64,000 nt of DNA from Sphagnum compactum (lineage: Eukaryota; Bryophyta; Sphagnopsida; Sphagnales), in contig OZ234503.1 of NCBI GenBank assembly GCA_965153455.1, positions 9,801,118 through 9,865,117 on the forward strand. The letters are read 5' to 3'. Shown here in pieces: positions 10,653 through 23,511 of this stretch (positions are counted from its first letter, which is position 1; every line of letters starts with the position of its first letter). The notes under the pieces were generated by a model. That model saw only the letters and a list, made by a program, of their open reading frames with translations. It did not search any database and was not told where the DNA came from. A program made the translations under genes and the position numbers.

Positions 10653-10827
10653 TAAAGAACTTTTCAAATTTGAGGAATCCCTTACAAAAGTGGAAGATAT
10701 TTTTATTTTTATTTTGGGATCTTTCCACTTTTGTAAGGTCCCTCAAATTTAAAAGTGAAATTTGAAGTGCCAGGGGAAGTGCTTTCAAATACACTTTTAA
10801 AACCAAATTTGAAAAGTTCTTTACATA
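10649..10827. mobile_element. Foldback MITE of about 179 bp
   Basis: The ends (10649-10672 and 10804-10827) are perfect 24-bp inverted repeats, starting TATGTAAAGAACTTTTC and ending GAAAAGTTCTTTACATA. Inside, a second inverted pair (CCCTTACAAAAGTGGAAGAT at about 10679-10698 against ATCTTTCCACTTTTGTAAGG at 10720-10739) forms a nested stem around an ATTTTT-rich loop. No protein is encoded. Confidence 0.65.
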
Positions 10828-11143
10828 CGTATATAACATCCCTCTCACTCTCGAGAAGTAGGCATAATATATCTTTTCTCTTTCCTAGGAAAGAGAGAGA
10901 TTCGTGAACATAAGGTGCCTTCCAAATGCACTTAGGAAATTTCTCTGAGTACTTTATGTACATAGTTTAAAATGTGTTCCCTTCAGGCATCTTTTTCTCA
11001 GGTTCACAAATTTTGAGCTACACACCTAACACCTATCTAAGTGATTAGGTCTAAAAAACACATTAGCACCACGAGAAACCATTTGTTTTGTAGAGGTTTT
11101 ACTCTCAGCCTCTCTATATGTTATATGTTTTCTGTCCGTCGAA
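10828..11143. other. Intergenic, no gene seen
   Basis: Short stretch between the foldback cluster and a MITE. Contains TTTCCTAGGAAAGAGAGAG near 10882 and nothing else of note. Confidence 0.6.
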
Positions 11144-11506
11144 GAGCATCTCCAGCAGTGCTGAGTATGTGACAGACACTGAAAAATTATTGTTTCTCAC
11201 ATCCAAGTTTTTAGTTACTTGCGTTTTTTTCTCCAACCCCACTCCGAGTTTAAAACTGAAACTCCGAGTGTAAATAGGTGAGAAACTAGTAATAGCAACC
11301 CACCTGGACCAATCAAACTATCTAGCCCCAATCAAAAGCAGGGAGCAATCAATGATTTGAGTGTGTTCATTAGATTGCTCCAGAGCTCCTCCAGGGCTCT
11401 GGAAGGTGTGCAACAGGGTCACATCACTCTTCCAGTGAATCCACTGGATTTGACTACTGTGCCTCATCCAAGATAGGTCACATACTGAGTGCAGGTGGAG
11501 ATTCTC
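11144..11506 (-). mobile_element. Harbinger/Tourist-type MITE, full length
   Basis: About 363 bp bounded by inverted ends GAGCATCTCCAGCAGTG and ...GGTGGAGATTCTC. Internal landmarks (CTCACATCCAAGTTTTTAGT, CCAACCCCACTC, CACCTGGACCAATCAAACTA) are the reverse complement of those in the copy at 23512-23870. Flanks are GAA and TAA, one base off the TAA target duplication expected for PIF/Harbinger. No coding capacity. Confidence 0.75.
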
Positions 11507-11597
11507 TAAACATGATGGGAAATGTTGGTCACTTACCTACCTGAAGGAAACACATATTAAACTACATATATGCTCTTACTTCATGCACATCGGGATT

Positions 11598-11748
11598 TTC
11601 TTAAAGCGTGTATGTACACCCATCATTTTTTTCATGTATTATGAGAATTGAAAAAACAGCTCTTAGTATAATTCTTAAAGCGTGTATGTACGTACACCCA
11701 TCATTTTTTTCATGTATTATGAGAATTGAAAAAATAGCTCTTAGTATA
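11598..11748. repeat. 74-bp tandem duplication
   Basis: Unit TTCTTAAAGCGTGTATGTAC...AGCTCTTAGTATA starts at about 11598 and 11672. The second copy has an extra GTAC and one substitution. Recent local duplication. Confidence 0.9.
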
Positions 11749-11749
11749 A

Positions 11750-14700
11750 ATAGATATACCAACCTACTAGACTACCACTAGTGTAAGTAGTTTTGGGTTG
11801 TTGTGACCAAGTTGGTCCAAATTAAAATAGAATTTTCTTGAGGTCTCTTCAACCTTGCCAAAGCCATTTTTGTTTTTTTTTTTGGTAGGACCTTGCAAAA
11901 ACAAGAAATGAGGACAAGTAAAAGCACAACCTCTTTGTACAAGAAACAAAGAATAACCTCTTCCAAATTGTGTTATCTATATGCTTGTAAAATCACAAGA
12001 ATTCGTGCCATGGGAATGGGGGAACTTGACATTTTCGCTTGGTCCAATCTTCAAAGTTTGCATGTGCGGGCTAATGAAAAGAGTTCAACTAGAAATTGGA
12101 ACATGTGTTGTCTTGTCTATCTTTTGGTGAACACCCTCAAATACAATACGATTTTGTCGTGACGTGGATTGTTGGATTGATCTACAAAGTAGCACAAAAA
12201 TGATGCAAAATTTGCTAGTCATCATGCATGATAAATGTGCTATCTTTGTCTTAGGTTGTTGCCACTTTCCAAAGTAAGTTCTATGGGAAAAGGATTGTCT
12301 CATACTTCCCCAAGACTTGGAAGGTTGTATTGGTTCCCATCTCTTTGAACAACTAATTCACCTAGATTTATTTCTATCCACCTTCCAACAAAAGATAGAG
12401 TGCATATAAGTGTTGTGTACTAATTCTTGACCTTGACAAAATTCTTGGTTCCAATTTTGGCAAAACAATTAAAATGTGATAGAACCTTCAATCAGATTTC
12501 GATCAAGGTGTTTGAAATGTTCTAACCTTGCTTTTCATGTGTTCGAAAGAATTGCAAGCCCAATCCATTGGGAAGTCAAGTCCAATTCCACCTACATTAA
12601 AGGGAGCCAAGGATGTAAGATTGTGAAACACCAATGTTGTTTAATCAATTAGAAATGGTCAACTATTTAAAAAAACATTACTTGGTCTCCCAAGAGATTT
12701 AGAACCTCTATTTAAAAAAAGATTGTAAATTTTTTTTGGTTTATGTAATAAGTTGGTTGGAAAGTTTGGTTGCAATAGGAGGCTAATTGCATGGTCTAGA
12801 TCAAGTTTTATTCTAATAGGAGACTACATATGGTTTTATCACTTGAACCCAAACTAACAATAAGATTGAAAACTAACCCATACTAATGTTTGCATCATCT
12901 ACCTTGCATAATTTCTCAAATATGGTTTCCCAATCATATTTATAAGTGTTGTTTCTTATGTCCAACAAAGCTATGCGATATGATTTTCCCTTGTGCAATT
13001 TTAATGCCTCTATATGTAGCATAGGTTGGGGTTTAAAACAATGTTAGTCAAGTCTAGGCCAATTCTTAAAACTTGGCCTAGTCTATGGAAAAGACTCACC
13101 ATAAGACTCACCTTGGGACATGAAAGTACCCTTAAAATCCAAGTCTAGATCTAGCCCAAGAAAAGTTAACATTGACTACATTCATCCTAGAATTAAACTA
13201 ATGGTTCTTAAGGCAATTTCATTGAGCCAAGTTTTAGGTCTAGGTAGAATTTATGGTTCTAGGATTGGTAGATAGCACGGTTGCATGGTCTAGAGTTTAA
13301 AGTTTTAGGTTCATATCAAAGTTTGAGCCCCTTAAGCAATTTAATTCCTCATTCAAAATAGCATCACAACAATGCGAAAAATTCAAAGGGAATAAAGCTA
13401 ATCTTTGTTTCCTTTTAATTTTCTTTTTCTTTTTATCTTTAGTGTGTAAGATTTTTGACTTCCTCAAGTTCAAATCATTTTTTGATTGTCCTTCTTTGAG
13501 TTTCCAGCACTAGAGTTCCATGTTCACCACTTTGTTTGCTACATTATACGTGGAAATCAAGTTTTTGAAGGCTTCAAGGAGAACGCACTTAACAGGTGTG
13601 AATGACCATCATCATTGCCATTGTCATGGAACATGGTCTCTTTTTAACTATGGGTCTTTGTAGGTTCTTTTCGCATGTTTGTTGCATGTTGGAGCTTGAC
13701 TTGTTCAAGGAATAAGGTTTTTTGAAGTGGTTGTTGAAGTTATGAAAGTTGCCTATTAAATGAGGCTTATGAGGGAAGGTTAAGGAGCATGGAAAAAGGA
13801 AGGATATTGGAAGTTTGTGTAAGGGACATATTTGAGCAACTATAATCATTATTGTATTGATTGTATGAATAAGTTATTGCTTGGTAAAGGTAATTTAAAC
13901 ATTTAATAAAATCACAAAATCAAGAAATCAATTTTTGAGTTGTTTGACAAAGTTGAACAATTTCAAAGCAAAATCTAGTTGTATTAAGAAATTGGTGTAC
14001 CCCAATTTCAACACAAATAGAGAAAAATTCCTTGTCACATGGAGGAACCTATTCCCCCTTGTTGTAGGTAGTAAACACTAACCATATTAAATATTTGTTC
14101 TACGTTGCAAAAGTTGTGTTGATGAGTCACTTGGATTATATTTACACATCTTAAAAGTTGGGTAATGGTGGCCACTTTGGGTTTTGAATTGTAGAATAGT
14201 AAAACAAATCATGACTACATTCAATGCCTTACAAATTTGCCATAAAATCAAGTTCAAGAAATGCAAGTATTACGTAATGGTTATTTCATAAAGTTGTTCA
14301 ACAATTCAAGACTACGAACTATTTGGAGGTATATAGAAAAGGGATTTTATTTTAAGTTTGTAGTTAAAGGTCTGTTATAGGTCATTTTACGTTAAATGAA
14401 GATTTTTTTTAAATCATTTTTTCAACAAAAAATGGAGAAAATTTTGGATGTTTTTTCTTGTTTGAACTCAATTTTCTTTTGGTCTGTTTTGGAAAAAAAT
14501 CATTAATTTTTTTATATCAATTTTCTAAGAAAACCTTTAATCATCAACCAGCTTATATTTAGAATTAAAATGGAAACCTTTTACTATAATCTTCCTTAAT
14601 GTCGATTTTGATTTTTTTTTAAAAACAATCAATATTTTTTCAAAAAAATTGACGAGTAGATTGTACTTTTGAACCAAGTACAACATCCAAATCCACATCT

Positions 14701-15060
14701 AAATGCCTTTTGAATATTTTCATAGTCCAAAACAACCATAAATTTACAACCCCACAAGTTGCATGCCACTAAGTTGCACATATTTTTAGGTTTTCACAAA
14801 AGATAATTGTTAAAGAGGTGCAAAATACAACATTTACTACTATAATTATATGGAATACGTTATTAAACAGCAAACCAAAACTCAACTTGTGCAACTTTTA
14901 CCACGGTTCATCTTCACAATAAAATTATTGATAAAGTTTCATACTTTGTCACCTTTTGTCCTAGTTTCATTCTCTATACTTTTAGTTATTTATAAAGCCT
15001 CCATATTAGGGAATGAAATCATGGAAGTAGGGACTAGTGATGATAATAGGGGGTGAGATT
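11750..15060. other. Intergenic, no gene seen
   Basis: AT-rich. Open frames of 60-90 codons at 11767-12303 and 13589-13849 show no motifs and have neighbours' codon composition. An inverted AGGCCAATT...AACTTGGCCT occurs near 13057. Nothing supports a gene. Confidence 0.55.
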
Positions 15061-15780
15061 TGAAACTTGTTTTTTTGCCCCTTTTGAAGGCATGCTTGAA
15101 AGACTTCATTGAAACTTTTTTTGACATATTTTTTCTATGAGAGCACACTAGAAGGACTTCTTTGAAACCTATCCTTTACATTCCTTTGTGAGAAGAATAT
15201 CAATTGAGAAACTTCTTAAGGTTTGTTCTTTTAGGCATTTTTTTCTCATGACAAAGTTATTTTAGGGTTTGTTCTATAGACTAAATAGGTTGACTTTTAG
15301 GGTTTCTTCTACATGAAATTATACAAGTGGGCTCATTCACTTTTGATTTTTTTTTCATTTTTTCTTTTCTTTTTGCCTTCTTTTCTAATTATTTCATTAC
15401 TAAGTTTTCCATTTTGTTGGTTTTTTGTTTCTTCTTGTTTATTTTAGGGTCTCTTGTTTCTTCTTGTAGTTTTACAAATTTTCACTTTAAAATTCTTTTC
15501 TAGGGTTTTTCATTTTTTCATGCTTCATTTTTTCTAGTGTTTTTTTAATTATTAAGGTTTTTCATTTTGTGTTGTCTTCTTTTAAACTTTATTTTAAGAT
15601 TTATTTTAGCAGTATTTTTTGGCTTGTTTTAAGGTTTTTTGGGGGGCTTGTTTTAGAATTTTATTTTGGGTTGTTTTAAGGTTCTTTAGGGCTTGTTTTA
15701 AGGTTTCTTTTAGGGGTTTTTTAGGTTTCTTCTTGTGCTCCATGGCTTTTATTAGTAGTGATGCCTATTTGAAATGGATG
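15061..15780. repeat. T-rich degenerate repeat tract
   Basis: A long T-rich stretch. From about 15590 to 15735, degenerate GCTTGTTTTAAGGTTTTTTGG units recur four or five times. The open frames across it (F, L and C rich) are products of this composition. Confidence 0.6.
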
Positions 15781-17547
15781 AGTTTGATAATTCTTTGTCA
15801 AACAATGAAAAGGGATCATTTAGGGGATGTGAAGGTAACATCATATTGTTTATGTGGTTGTGGTTACACGTGTTAGCACATTGGAGATATTCAAAGCAAA
15901 TGAGTTCGGGTCAAGTGTTAAACAATTGGTTAATCAAGATGTGGGTGTTTGAAACATGTTTGGCACAATGGAAACAACTTCAAGTTTGTGTCAAAACAAA
16001 TTTTATTTTGTTAAAATTTGATAGGGTGCAAGCAAGATATTTTGTACATACTTGTTACCTTGTTTTTTATTTGAAAACACGAAAAAAAAGTCTTTCAAAC
16101 TTTTAACCAAGTTCCTCTAACATTTCAAAACAAATGAAGCTTTTGGTTTTTTTAATGGTCATCTTTAACCTCCCTCTAGCTTTTCAAAGCAATTTGTGTC
16201 ATACCATTTGGATTTCAAAAGTACCTCAAAAATATCCCTAATGATTACATCTTTTTTTGGGGTTGGGGATGATTTTAATTATGAAAACAAACACCATTAA
16301 CTAAAAAAGTTATATTAGAATGTTCACAACTTCAATAGTGAGGTGTTTGAAAAAAAAACCAAATACTTGCAAAAACATTTCACTTACTTTCAAGTACTTG
16401 AACTTTATTTTTCAAATTGTCATAAATTTTAGGTCCAATTCAAGTACTTGCAAGTAGTTTAAAAAAACATGATTATCACAACTTAACTTTTGAAGTCCAT
16501 GCAAACAAGAGTTAAGAAATAATCTACCCAAAAAATCATCTACTTGTTAGTCTTTATTTAGGGACCTCAATATTTTCTTGCTTACACTACTTTTGGTGTT
16601 ATTTTACCATGTTTTCACCCAATAAGTTAGTTGCAAAAATGACCCCCACCATTTAGGCCCATGCTAAATCCATTAGCAATGGTCACATTGTGATAAGTTG
16701 AGTGACCCCTAAAACAACAATTATTTCAATTCATCATGTATATGAAACACGACAATTGACAACATAGTCATAAACTATAGATTTGTGTGGAATTATAATA
16801 AAAATGCAATTTGTGATGATGCAATTTTCATTACATCTTGCATTTACAAGGCCATAGGTGACAAAATTCAAGGGTTTACTATTGAAAAGTAGAGTTCCCT
16901 TGGTACACACGTCCATGAGTTCCAAGGTTGTATTTGATTCATCAAGATCCACAAACCTTGGAACAATGATGCCCATAAGTGTTGAAGGGAGCTTGGTGGA
17001 AAAATTAAACCTCACATACACATAATGAGGGCCCTACTTTTGTGATAGAGCCCCCCTTTCCTTCTCTCTTCATGTCTTTTTCTTTCTCCTTTTTTTTTTT
17101 TCCTCTTTGATAAGTGTGTTTAATAAGTAATAGGGGTTTGCTAATCAACAAGTAACTAACCAACCAACATGACATTGCCATCGTATTAATTAAGGGGTTT
17201 TCCCCTTGTGGTTGTCATTATCATCTTCTTCCTTGCATGCGCCCAACCTAGGAATCCTTACTACCACCACCATTGTCAAAACTTGGAACTCCCAATGGTT
17301 TTTGCCAACAAATAATGCAAGGGCTTGGGCTTTTCCTCCTCTTCATTTTCATGGTTGGTAATGTCATGCACAAGGAGGAATAGTTGTTACTATAATAGGT
17401 GTATTTGCAACTAGAAAGGAGGGGCAAAAAGAGACAACTATTGCAATGGAAGGAGTTCAACGTCATGATTACCATTCAAGTTCAAGTTTTCTTGAACCTA
17501 CTAGCTTGACAAGCTTGGGAGGCTTGCAAGCCCAATGGTTGAAACTT
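15781..17547. other. Intergenic, no gene supported
   Basis: Contains open frames of 110 codons (15774-16106, +) and 95 codons (16734-17021, -) with no recognisable domain. A GACACGAA-type A-rich segment and GTACTTG direct repeats lie near 16360-16455. I see no splice or codon evidence for a gene. Confidence 0.5.
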
Positions 17548-19452
17548 CACTATTACAAAAACATGGTTTTTATGGTACTCGCATCATGTTTAAAATGACT
17601 ATATAGCCAATGTTTAGAATACATTAGTACTCTAAAGTGACTAAATGTGTTCATCATGACTAAGATCAAAAGTAGCAATGTTCGATATGACTAAAATTTT
17701 TAGCATTATAGTCAAATTAGACAATATGTTGCACACATGTAAATGTGGGTGCCCACATGGATTTGTTTATGTTGATTAATACAACTAGCATGATTAGAAT
17801 TAGTCATAAAATATGACACACATGATTATAATGTTATTTTTAATGATGTGGTATTAACAAAATGGAAAAAGTTTCATGTTCTCATTTTTTCAAACATCAT
17901 TACGAAAAAAATGACAAAAGATATAGTTTTCATGATTTCAATTATTATTCATAATTATTCAAATAAATAAATAATATACAAGAGGGAAAATTTTGAGAAA
18001 AAAGGTAATGGAAATATGGAATATTAATTTAAAATTTGCTACTTTTATCAAAATTATAGAAAATAAATCATAACAATTAACTAAATGTACATGCTAATCT
18101 TGACTTATTCAAATTCCCTTATTCAATTCGTATTTGTGATGAATTGATTGAATGCATATATATGTCCAAATTAAATTAGCCCCAAATTAAACCATCTATT
18201 TATTTATTTATGATCAAATGACAGGAGTAAAATGGAATAATAAAATGAAGTAACTTCTTTTAATTAATGAAAAATAGAACAAAACTAATGGACATCTCAT
18301 TTAAATTTGAATTTCAAAAAATATAAAAATTCATTAATTCACAAAATTACAGTAAAATCAGTTGTTTTGAAAACAAGTATTGAATTTTTTTGTTCACATT
18401 TTGAAATTGAAAGGAATCACAAAGTTCAATATGATTATGGTAATATGTTATTTTTACCTAAATAGTTATAGATTATAATTCAATCAAAGATTTGATACAT
18501 TATATATGAATTTTTAAATTAAATTACTTAATTATTCGTTCATGTTTGGAGACTAAAGAAATTAAAAATTCAATGTAGTTGTGAAAGTAAATGTTTTATT
18601 TAAATAATTATATTTCAGACATTACATACGATTTTTTTAAATAAATATTTAAAACCATCATAGTTGTACATTTTGAAATGGAAAAAAATCACAAAGTTTC
18701 ATGAAAGTTAATAAATTAGATGTACTTAAATAATATTTGAATATATAACTCAATGAAAAGTTTCAAATGATGCATTGAATTTGTTAATTATTGAGTATTT
18801 AAAATAATAATGATTTACACAAATTTTTGAATTAAAATTTATGAAGTTCAATAAAATAATAAAACTACCAAATCAATTAAATCAAATAGTGATATTTTAA
18901 AACTCATTTTTTGTTTGAAATATGTGTATATATTTTGTGATGTCATTTGTTTTCATCACGTGAGGTGATGGCTTGTGGTTAAGGCCTTGGAGTGTGGCTA
19001 ATAAAGCTATGGGTGAAACCTTATTTGGAGCATTCATCATCACAAAAATCCTAAGTTTGGGGATTCATTGGGTTGTATGATGTTGGCTAACAATGTTAGC
19101 CCGAAAAAAATTAAATTTTTTTTTTTCCAATGTTGAATCACAGATCAAAGGTGGTAGGATTTTGGATTCACCAATAATTCAAAAATATTAAAGTTTCATA
19201 ATGTCAGTATATATTCATATAAATAATATAACTTTTAATTTAAAATCAGATTAACAATGTCATATCAATTAATAGCCTTGATCATTTCAAACTAGCATAT
19301 TTAGTCATGTTAATCATATAGTTGTACTCACATTTGTGTCAAAAATGACTAGTCTATTATGATTACGACCAATTTTGTCCATTGTTTGATGTGATTAAAA
19401 ATATCATTAAATTTAACTAAATACTAGTTTAAAAACACATTTTGTAGTAGTG
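17548..19452. mobile_element. Non-autonomous CACTA (En/Spm) transposon, about 1.9 kb
   Basis: The left end is CACTATTACAAAAACATGG and the right end, reverse complemented, is CACTACTACAAAATGTGTT: the CACTA signature with matching next bases. Flanking trinucleotides are CTT and CCT (one mismatch from a 3-bp target duplication). Subterminal regions carry repeated ATGACTAA/TTAGTCAT motifs (left about 17597-17690, right about 19299-19350), as expected for transposase-binding sites. The interior is very AT-rich with no TNPD/TNPA frame, so the element would depend on an autonomous partner. A SINE-like insert lies inside it. Confidence 0.8.
18955..19126 (+). mobile_element. tRNA-derived SINE-like insert
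   Basis: GATGGCTTGTGGTTAAGGCC (18966-18985) resembles an RNA polymerase III A box, and GGGTGAAACC (19011-19020) a degraded B box (GGTTCRANNCC). The head is more GC-rich than the surrounding CACTA interior, and the unit ends in a T11 tract at about 19116-19126. The order A box, B box, body, T tail fits a plant SINE inserted in the transposon. No clear target duplication was found. Confidence 0.5.
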
Positions 19453-21654
19453 CCTCAAGGTAAGGGGATCCGTGTGTCCAATCTAACTTCCTTTACTTTT
19501 ATTTTATTTCAAAATCTCCAAACCTAAAAGGTAGGTTCAAGACCAATTTAAACTTGCCACATGTTTTTTATTAAATTTTTTTCTGACGTTTTGGGATTTA
19601 AGTTTATTTTTCAAAATTTCATCCATTTTGAAGGCTTTTCATTCATAATTTAGATGTGAATTTTCCATCCATTTTTTCATCCAACCTATAGTCAAATAAT
19701 GGTCTAATTATTGCACCAAAAAAAAACATTTTAAGTTGAAAGGGGGATGTTTTTGAAAAATTCATATCATATTGTGTCAATTTGGTTATAATGAAGAAAT
19801 TTTGAGGGGGGAAAAATGGCCAATTAAGCCAAACTATAAAACCATAATATCAAAACCATGTAGAAACAAATTTTATGAATGAAACTATCATCAAAGTTTT
19901 GAAACATCAAAATTAACAATTTGAACACATACCATAAACATACTATTGATGAATAGAAAAACAAAGGCTATATAAAAGTTGCACAATGATTATAAATTTC
20001 AATAGATTTTTCTAACATGTAGTTTACTACATGAGGGAAAAACCTAAGACCAAAAGTGTACTTTAAACCATGTCATATTACAAATCTCTCAAAACTATTT
20101 GAATATGCTTATGAATGCATGCTTGTAATAACTTTTAGTTTAAGGTCTTATAAAAAGTGGTTAAAAATTTATCTATTTCAAATATTTTCAAATCTAGCCC
20201 ATTTTATGGGCTATTTCAACACATGTGGGGTTATTTTTGGGATTTCATATTTGAACATATTAAAAGTTCTCTTAAGTTTCTTTAGGTATTTGAAGTGCTA
20301 CACCCACCATTCATAGAGGAGCCTACTAATAGTCAGGGGAACCTATCATGAGTTTTATAAATTCATAACTGATTAAAAAATAAAAAATTCGTTACAACTT
20401 GGGTTGAATTTTAAATTGTCTTGTCTTTATGGGAAATTTTTTGTCTTAAAATAAAGAAAAATTAATTTGCTCAATATATTATTCTAATGGTTTAGATGCT
20501 TCTACCTTATGGTTCAACAAAAACATGACTTGAAAAGATGTTCATCATCACCAAAACAAAAGAAATTTTGATGTCACTAAACTTTCCTTAATGCTTGAAA
20601 GAAACATTGTGGCATAATTTTATTTATTTATTGATTCAAACATCAAAGCTCATACTTTGAAATCACAACATATATTTACATTTACAAATTATTTCAATCC
20701 CAACCCAAAAGTAAATTCACACAAGCTTGAATTCAAACTCCATTTTTTCCTTATGTTTGAACATTTTCCAAGTATAAGTTTTAACCATCATTATTGACAT
20801 TTTGTATCCACATCAATTTTCACATAAATAAACTTAGAACCTCAAAAAAATAATTCCAATACATAAATGCAAGTTTGAAACCTTAAAATAAACCTTGAAT
20901 TACATGATAATGATTTTAAAATGTTCATTTATTCACAAGCCACTTTATATTGACATGGAAAAGAAATTTATTCCTTTATTGAAGGTTGAAAGTGATGAAC
21001 AACAATGAACACAATACTAGTTACACATTGACATCCCATGGACCAACAAAAATTTACCATTGTTTAAGAATGTATATTTTGGACATGTAGAATTAAAATG
21101 CCTTTAGTTGCCCTAGTTCCCATTGTTTTAAATGAGCACAAACAATTTTTTTACTTGTGTTAATTTCATTCACTTGGATATCAATTGGGCTAAACACTTC
21201 CAATCTTCACTGAAGGCTTATTTAAGAAACCTTTCATGGTTACAAACAATTCACATGGGGAAAATGAAATTAAAAAACTTTTTATAACTCTTCCGTGGTT
21301 ATTTGTGAATTCTATGTCACAAGCGATTACATAGTTGATCATAGTGTTCAAATTTAGTCACACCTTGATTTGTTGGAGATGTTCTTATCATGGTTCAAAA
21401 GATACAAAATAATGGAGTTTTCTCTTTCAAGGAATAATAACAAACTAACAAGAATTTTCCTTTCAATACTTTAGCCCACCACCTAGATTTTTTTCATTCA
21501 TTAATAATTTTACCCATAACAAAACAACCATGAACAATAGATGGAAACAAATGTATAATGTTTACTAGATACTCACAATCTCCATACTACTTGCTTGGAT
21601 ACAAAACTTTGAACAAGTTTTCAAAATGTGATCCCTAGCTAAGCTTTCAAGCTT
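19453..21654. other. Intergenic, no gene seen
   Basis: AT-rich. An 86-codon frame at 20056-20316 has no motif. No repeats or RNA genes recognised. Confidence 0.55.
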
Positions 21655-22050
21655 CCTATGCTCCACCTTGAATTCCTTTTCTCAATATGCTCATCACCAT
21701 TTCCACGCTTATTGTAAACCTTTGAGCAACTAAATTAGTTACCATCACCATCAAAATCATTGGAAAGACAATAATGCCAAGCTTCGATACAGAACACTTG
21801 CTATAAAAGCTCTCATTTTCAAAAGGTTTATAAGGTAGCCTTGAACTCATGTTACCAAAAACATTGCCTTTCGTTGTTTCGACATTCACCATCAAGTTAG
21901 CAAGTCAATGCCAAGCTTTTATGTTCAACAACAACTCCCATGAAAGCTCTCCATTTTGAAAGGTTCATAATTTAGTAGCCTTGAATTCTTGTTGCCAACA
22001 CTATTATTGCCCTTTCATTGTTTCCATACAGACATCGCTATCAAAATCAC
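21655..22050. repeat. Tandem duplication, period about 134 bp
   Basis: AATGCCAAGCTT occurs at 21773 and 21907, each followed by AAAGCTCTC-ATTTT, GGTTTATAA/GGTTCATAA, GTAGCCTTGAA, a TTGCC...TTTCGTTGTTTC-like segment and ATCA-AAATCA. Copies are about 75-80% alike. A 79-codon frame on the minus strand spans part of one copy. It is probably fortuitous, although the unit could derive from a coding repeat. Confidence 0.65.
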
Positions 22051-22204
22051 TAAACAGATTGCCCTCCAACCGATTAATGCATTATTTCAAAAGCTGCCAA
22101 AATGGGCTATTTACCTCTCCTCTTAATTAGATGAGGTGCCTCCCAAGTTCAAATTTTATTTTTTCACAACAAGCCAATTTGATTGGCCCATCATTGAAAA
22201 AAAC

Positions 22205-22720
22205 AGAAAATATGGAGGCTCCCCAGAATAGAAGGTTTTATTTTGAAATATAGATTTCCTCTCCTTTGGCCCAACTATATAGGTGAAAGGAGGACAACAT
22301 TTGCCAAAGCATATGGGATAAAAGTGAGGTGTTATGGAGAACATGTGGGAAAACACATTGGGAACTTGGGGAACATATTGGGAACCTAATGAGAATCCAT
22401 TGGGAACGTAAAGGGAACATAGTGGGAACACATTGCAAACCAGGGTAAAACAAAAGAAGATCCCCCCCCTCCCCCCCCCCCCTCCCCCCCCAAATTGCAG
22501 TTTCTATGTTAGAGATAGAGTGCCTCCCCTTTCCTTTGGATTCACCTCCATAGGTGAGAAAGGGAGATCTTTGGGCTAAGAATAATGAGATAAAATGAGG
22601 TGCTATTGGGAACACCTTTGGGAACAGTTTGAGAACTTGAGGAGCATCGTGGGGAGCTCATTAGGAACCTGGGGAAAATCATTGAGAACATATATTTGAA
22701 CAGGCTGAGAACATGACAAG
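22205..22720. repeat. Duplicated GGGAACA-rich repeat, two copies about 290 bp apart
   Basis: Copy 1 (about 22205-22440) and copy 2 (about 22500-22720) share CTCC-TTTGG, CCTATAGGTGA or its variants, GGGATAAAA/GAGATAAAA-TGAGGTG-TAT and then a series of GGGAACA(C/T)-TTGGGAAC steps. Related GGGAACATGTTGGGGAACA sequence recurs at 25110-25215 and 29960-30015, so this is a dispersed family. The minus-strand open frames through it (rich in VPN, FP and SP) reflect the repeat. No protein is recognised. Confidence 0.6.
22462..22491. repeat. C8-T-C12-T-C8 tract
   Basis: About thirty bases of C broken by two T, giving long G runs on the minus strand with clear G-quadruplex potential. It separates the two GGGAACA repeat copies. 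Confidence 0.9.
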
Positions 22721-22779
22721 GAACACGAGAATACAAAAAAAATTCATCCTCACATTCGCCAAAGAAATTGTTCAAGAAT

Positions 22780-23511
22780 CAAACCTATTTTTCAATACTC
22801 TTACAAGAACCCAAACCAACGGTTCTCTTTTATAAAAAAAAGTGAGAACCACCCAACATTGAGGTCACCATTAATTAAGGTCACCATTACACTAAATAAT
22901 TCACAACAAGTCTACTACAAATTACATTCATTTATGCTCAATTGGATATCTAAAAAAGACAATAATGATACTTTAGTTTAGGGTTTAGAAATACTCACTT
23001 TCTTTTAGGGTTTACAATTACCCACCCATAATTTTTACCAAACATTTGGTACCAAAGTAAAACAACATGTATTCTTCTTGCAAACTATTGAGTGGGGTGG
23101 GCCATGAAAAAAGAGCAAACACAACATGAGAGAGAGTACATGGGCAAATTATTATTATATTGACAGAAGGGGGTCTCACCAAACCCTTGTGATATGAAAC
23201 AGGACATGAATCAGCCCAAATCTCCAGAGTGTAAGTTGTCCCATCATCTCCCCTTTTTAGGTCTATTGAAAAAGGCTGTTGAAGAGGGACTAATGCATTA
23301 TGCAGAACAAATGAGGTGAAAATGTATTATACCTACCTAGTTGTCATTATTCATTCAAGCAAATAATAGTGTGCAAAAAAGGGTTCTCAGAAGTGCATCT
23401 TGGGTCCAACCATTTTGTGTTTGTTCCAAACTTGCTTTTTTTTGTTTGCAGAAAGAACACAACTAGCCTATTTATGATAAGATGATTTGTCTGGTATTTT
23501 TCCATCTCTAA
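22780..23511. other. Intergenic, no gene seen
   Basis: Contains a small direct repeat (GGTCACCATTAATTAAGGTCACCATTA near 22862) and a TTTAGGGTTTA pair near 22978-23011. Nothing coding. Confidence 0.55.

Noticed and set aside
22156-22775. Minus-strand open frames up to 125 codons
   Set aside because: They lie in the duplicated GGGAACA repeat and translate it into P/S/F-rich sequence with no domain.
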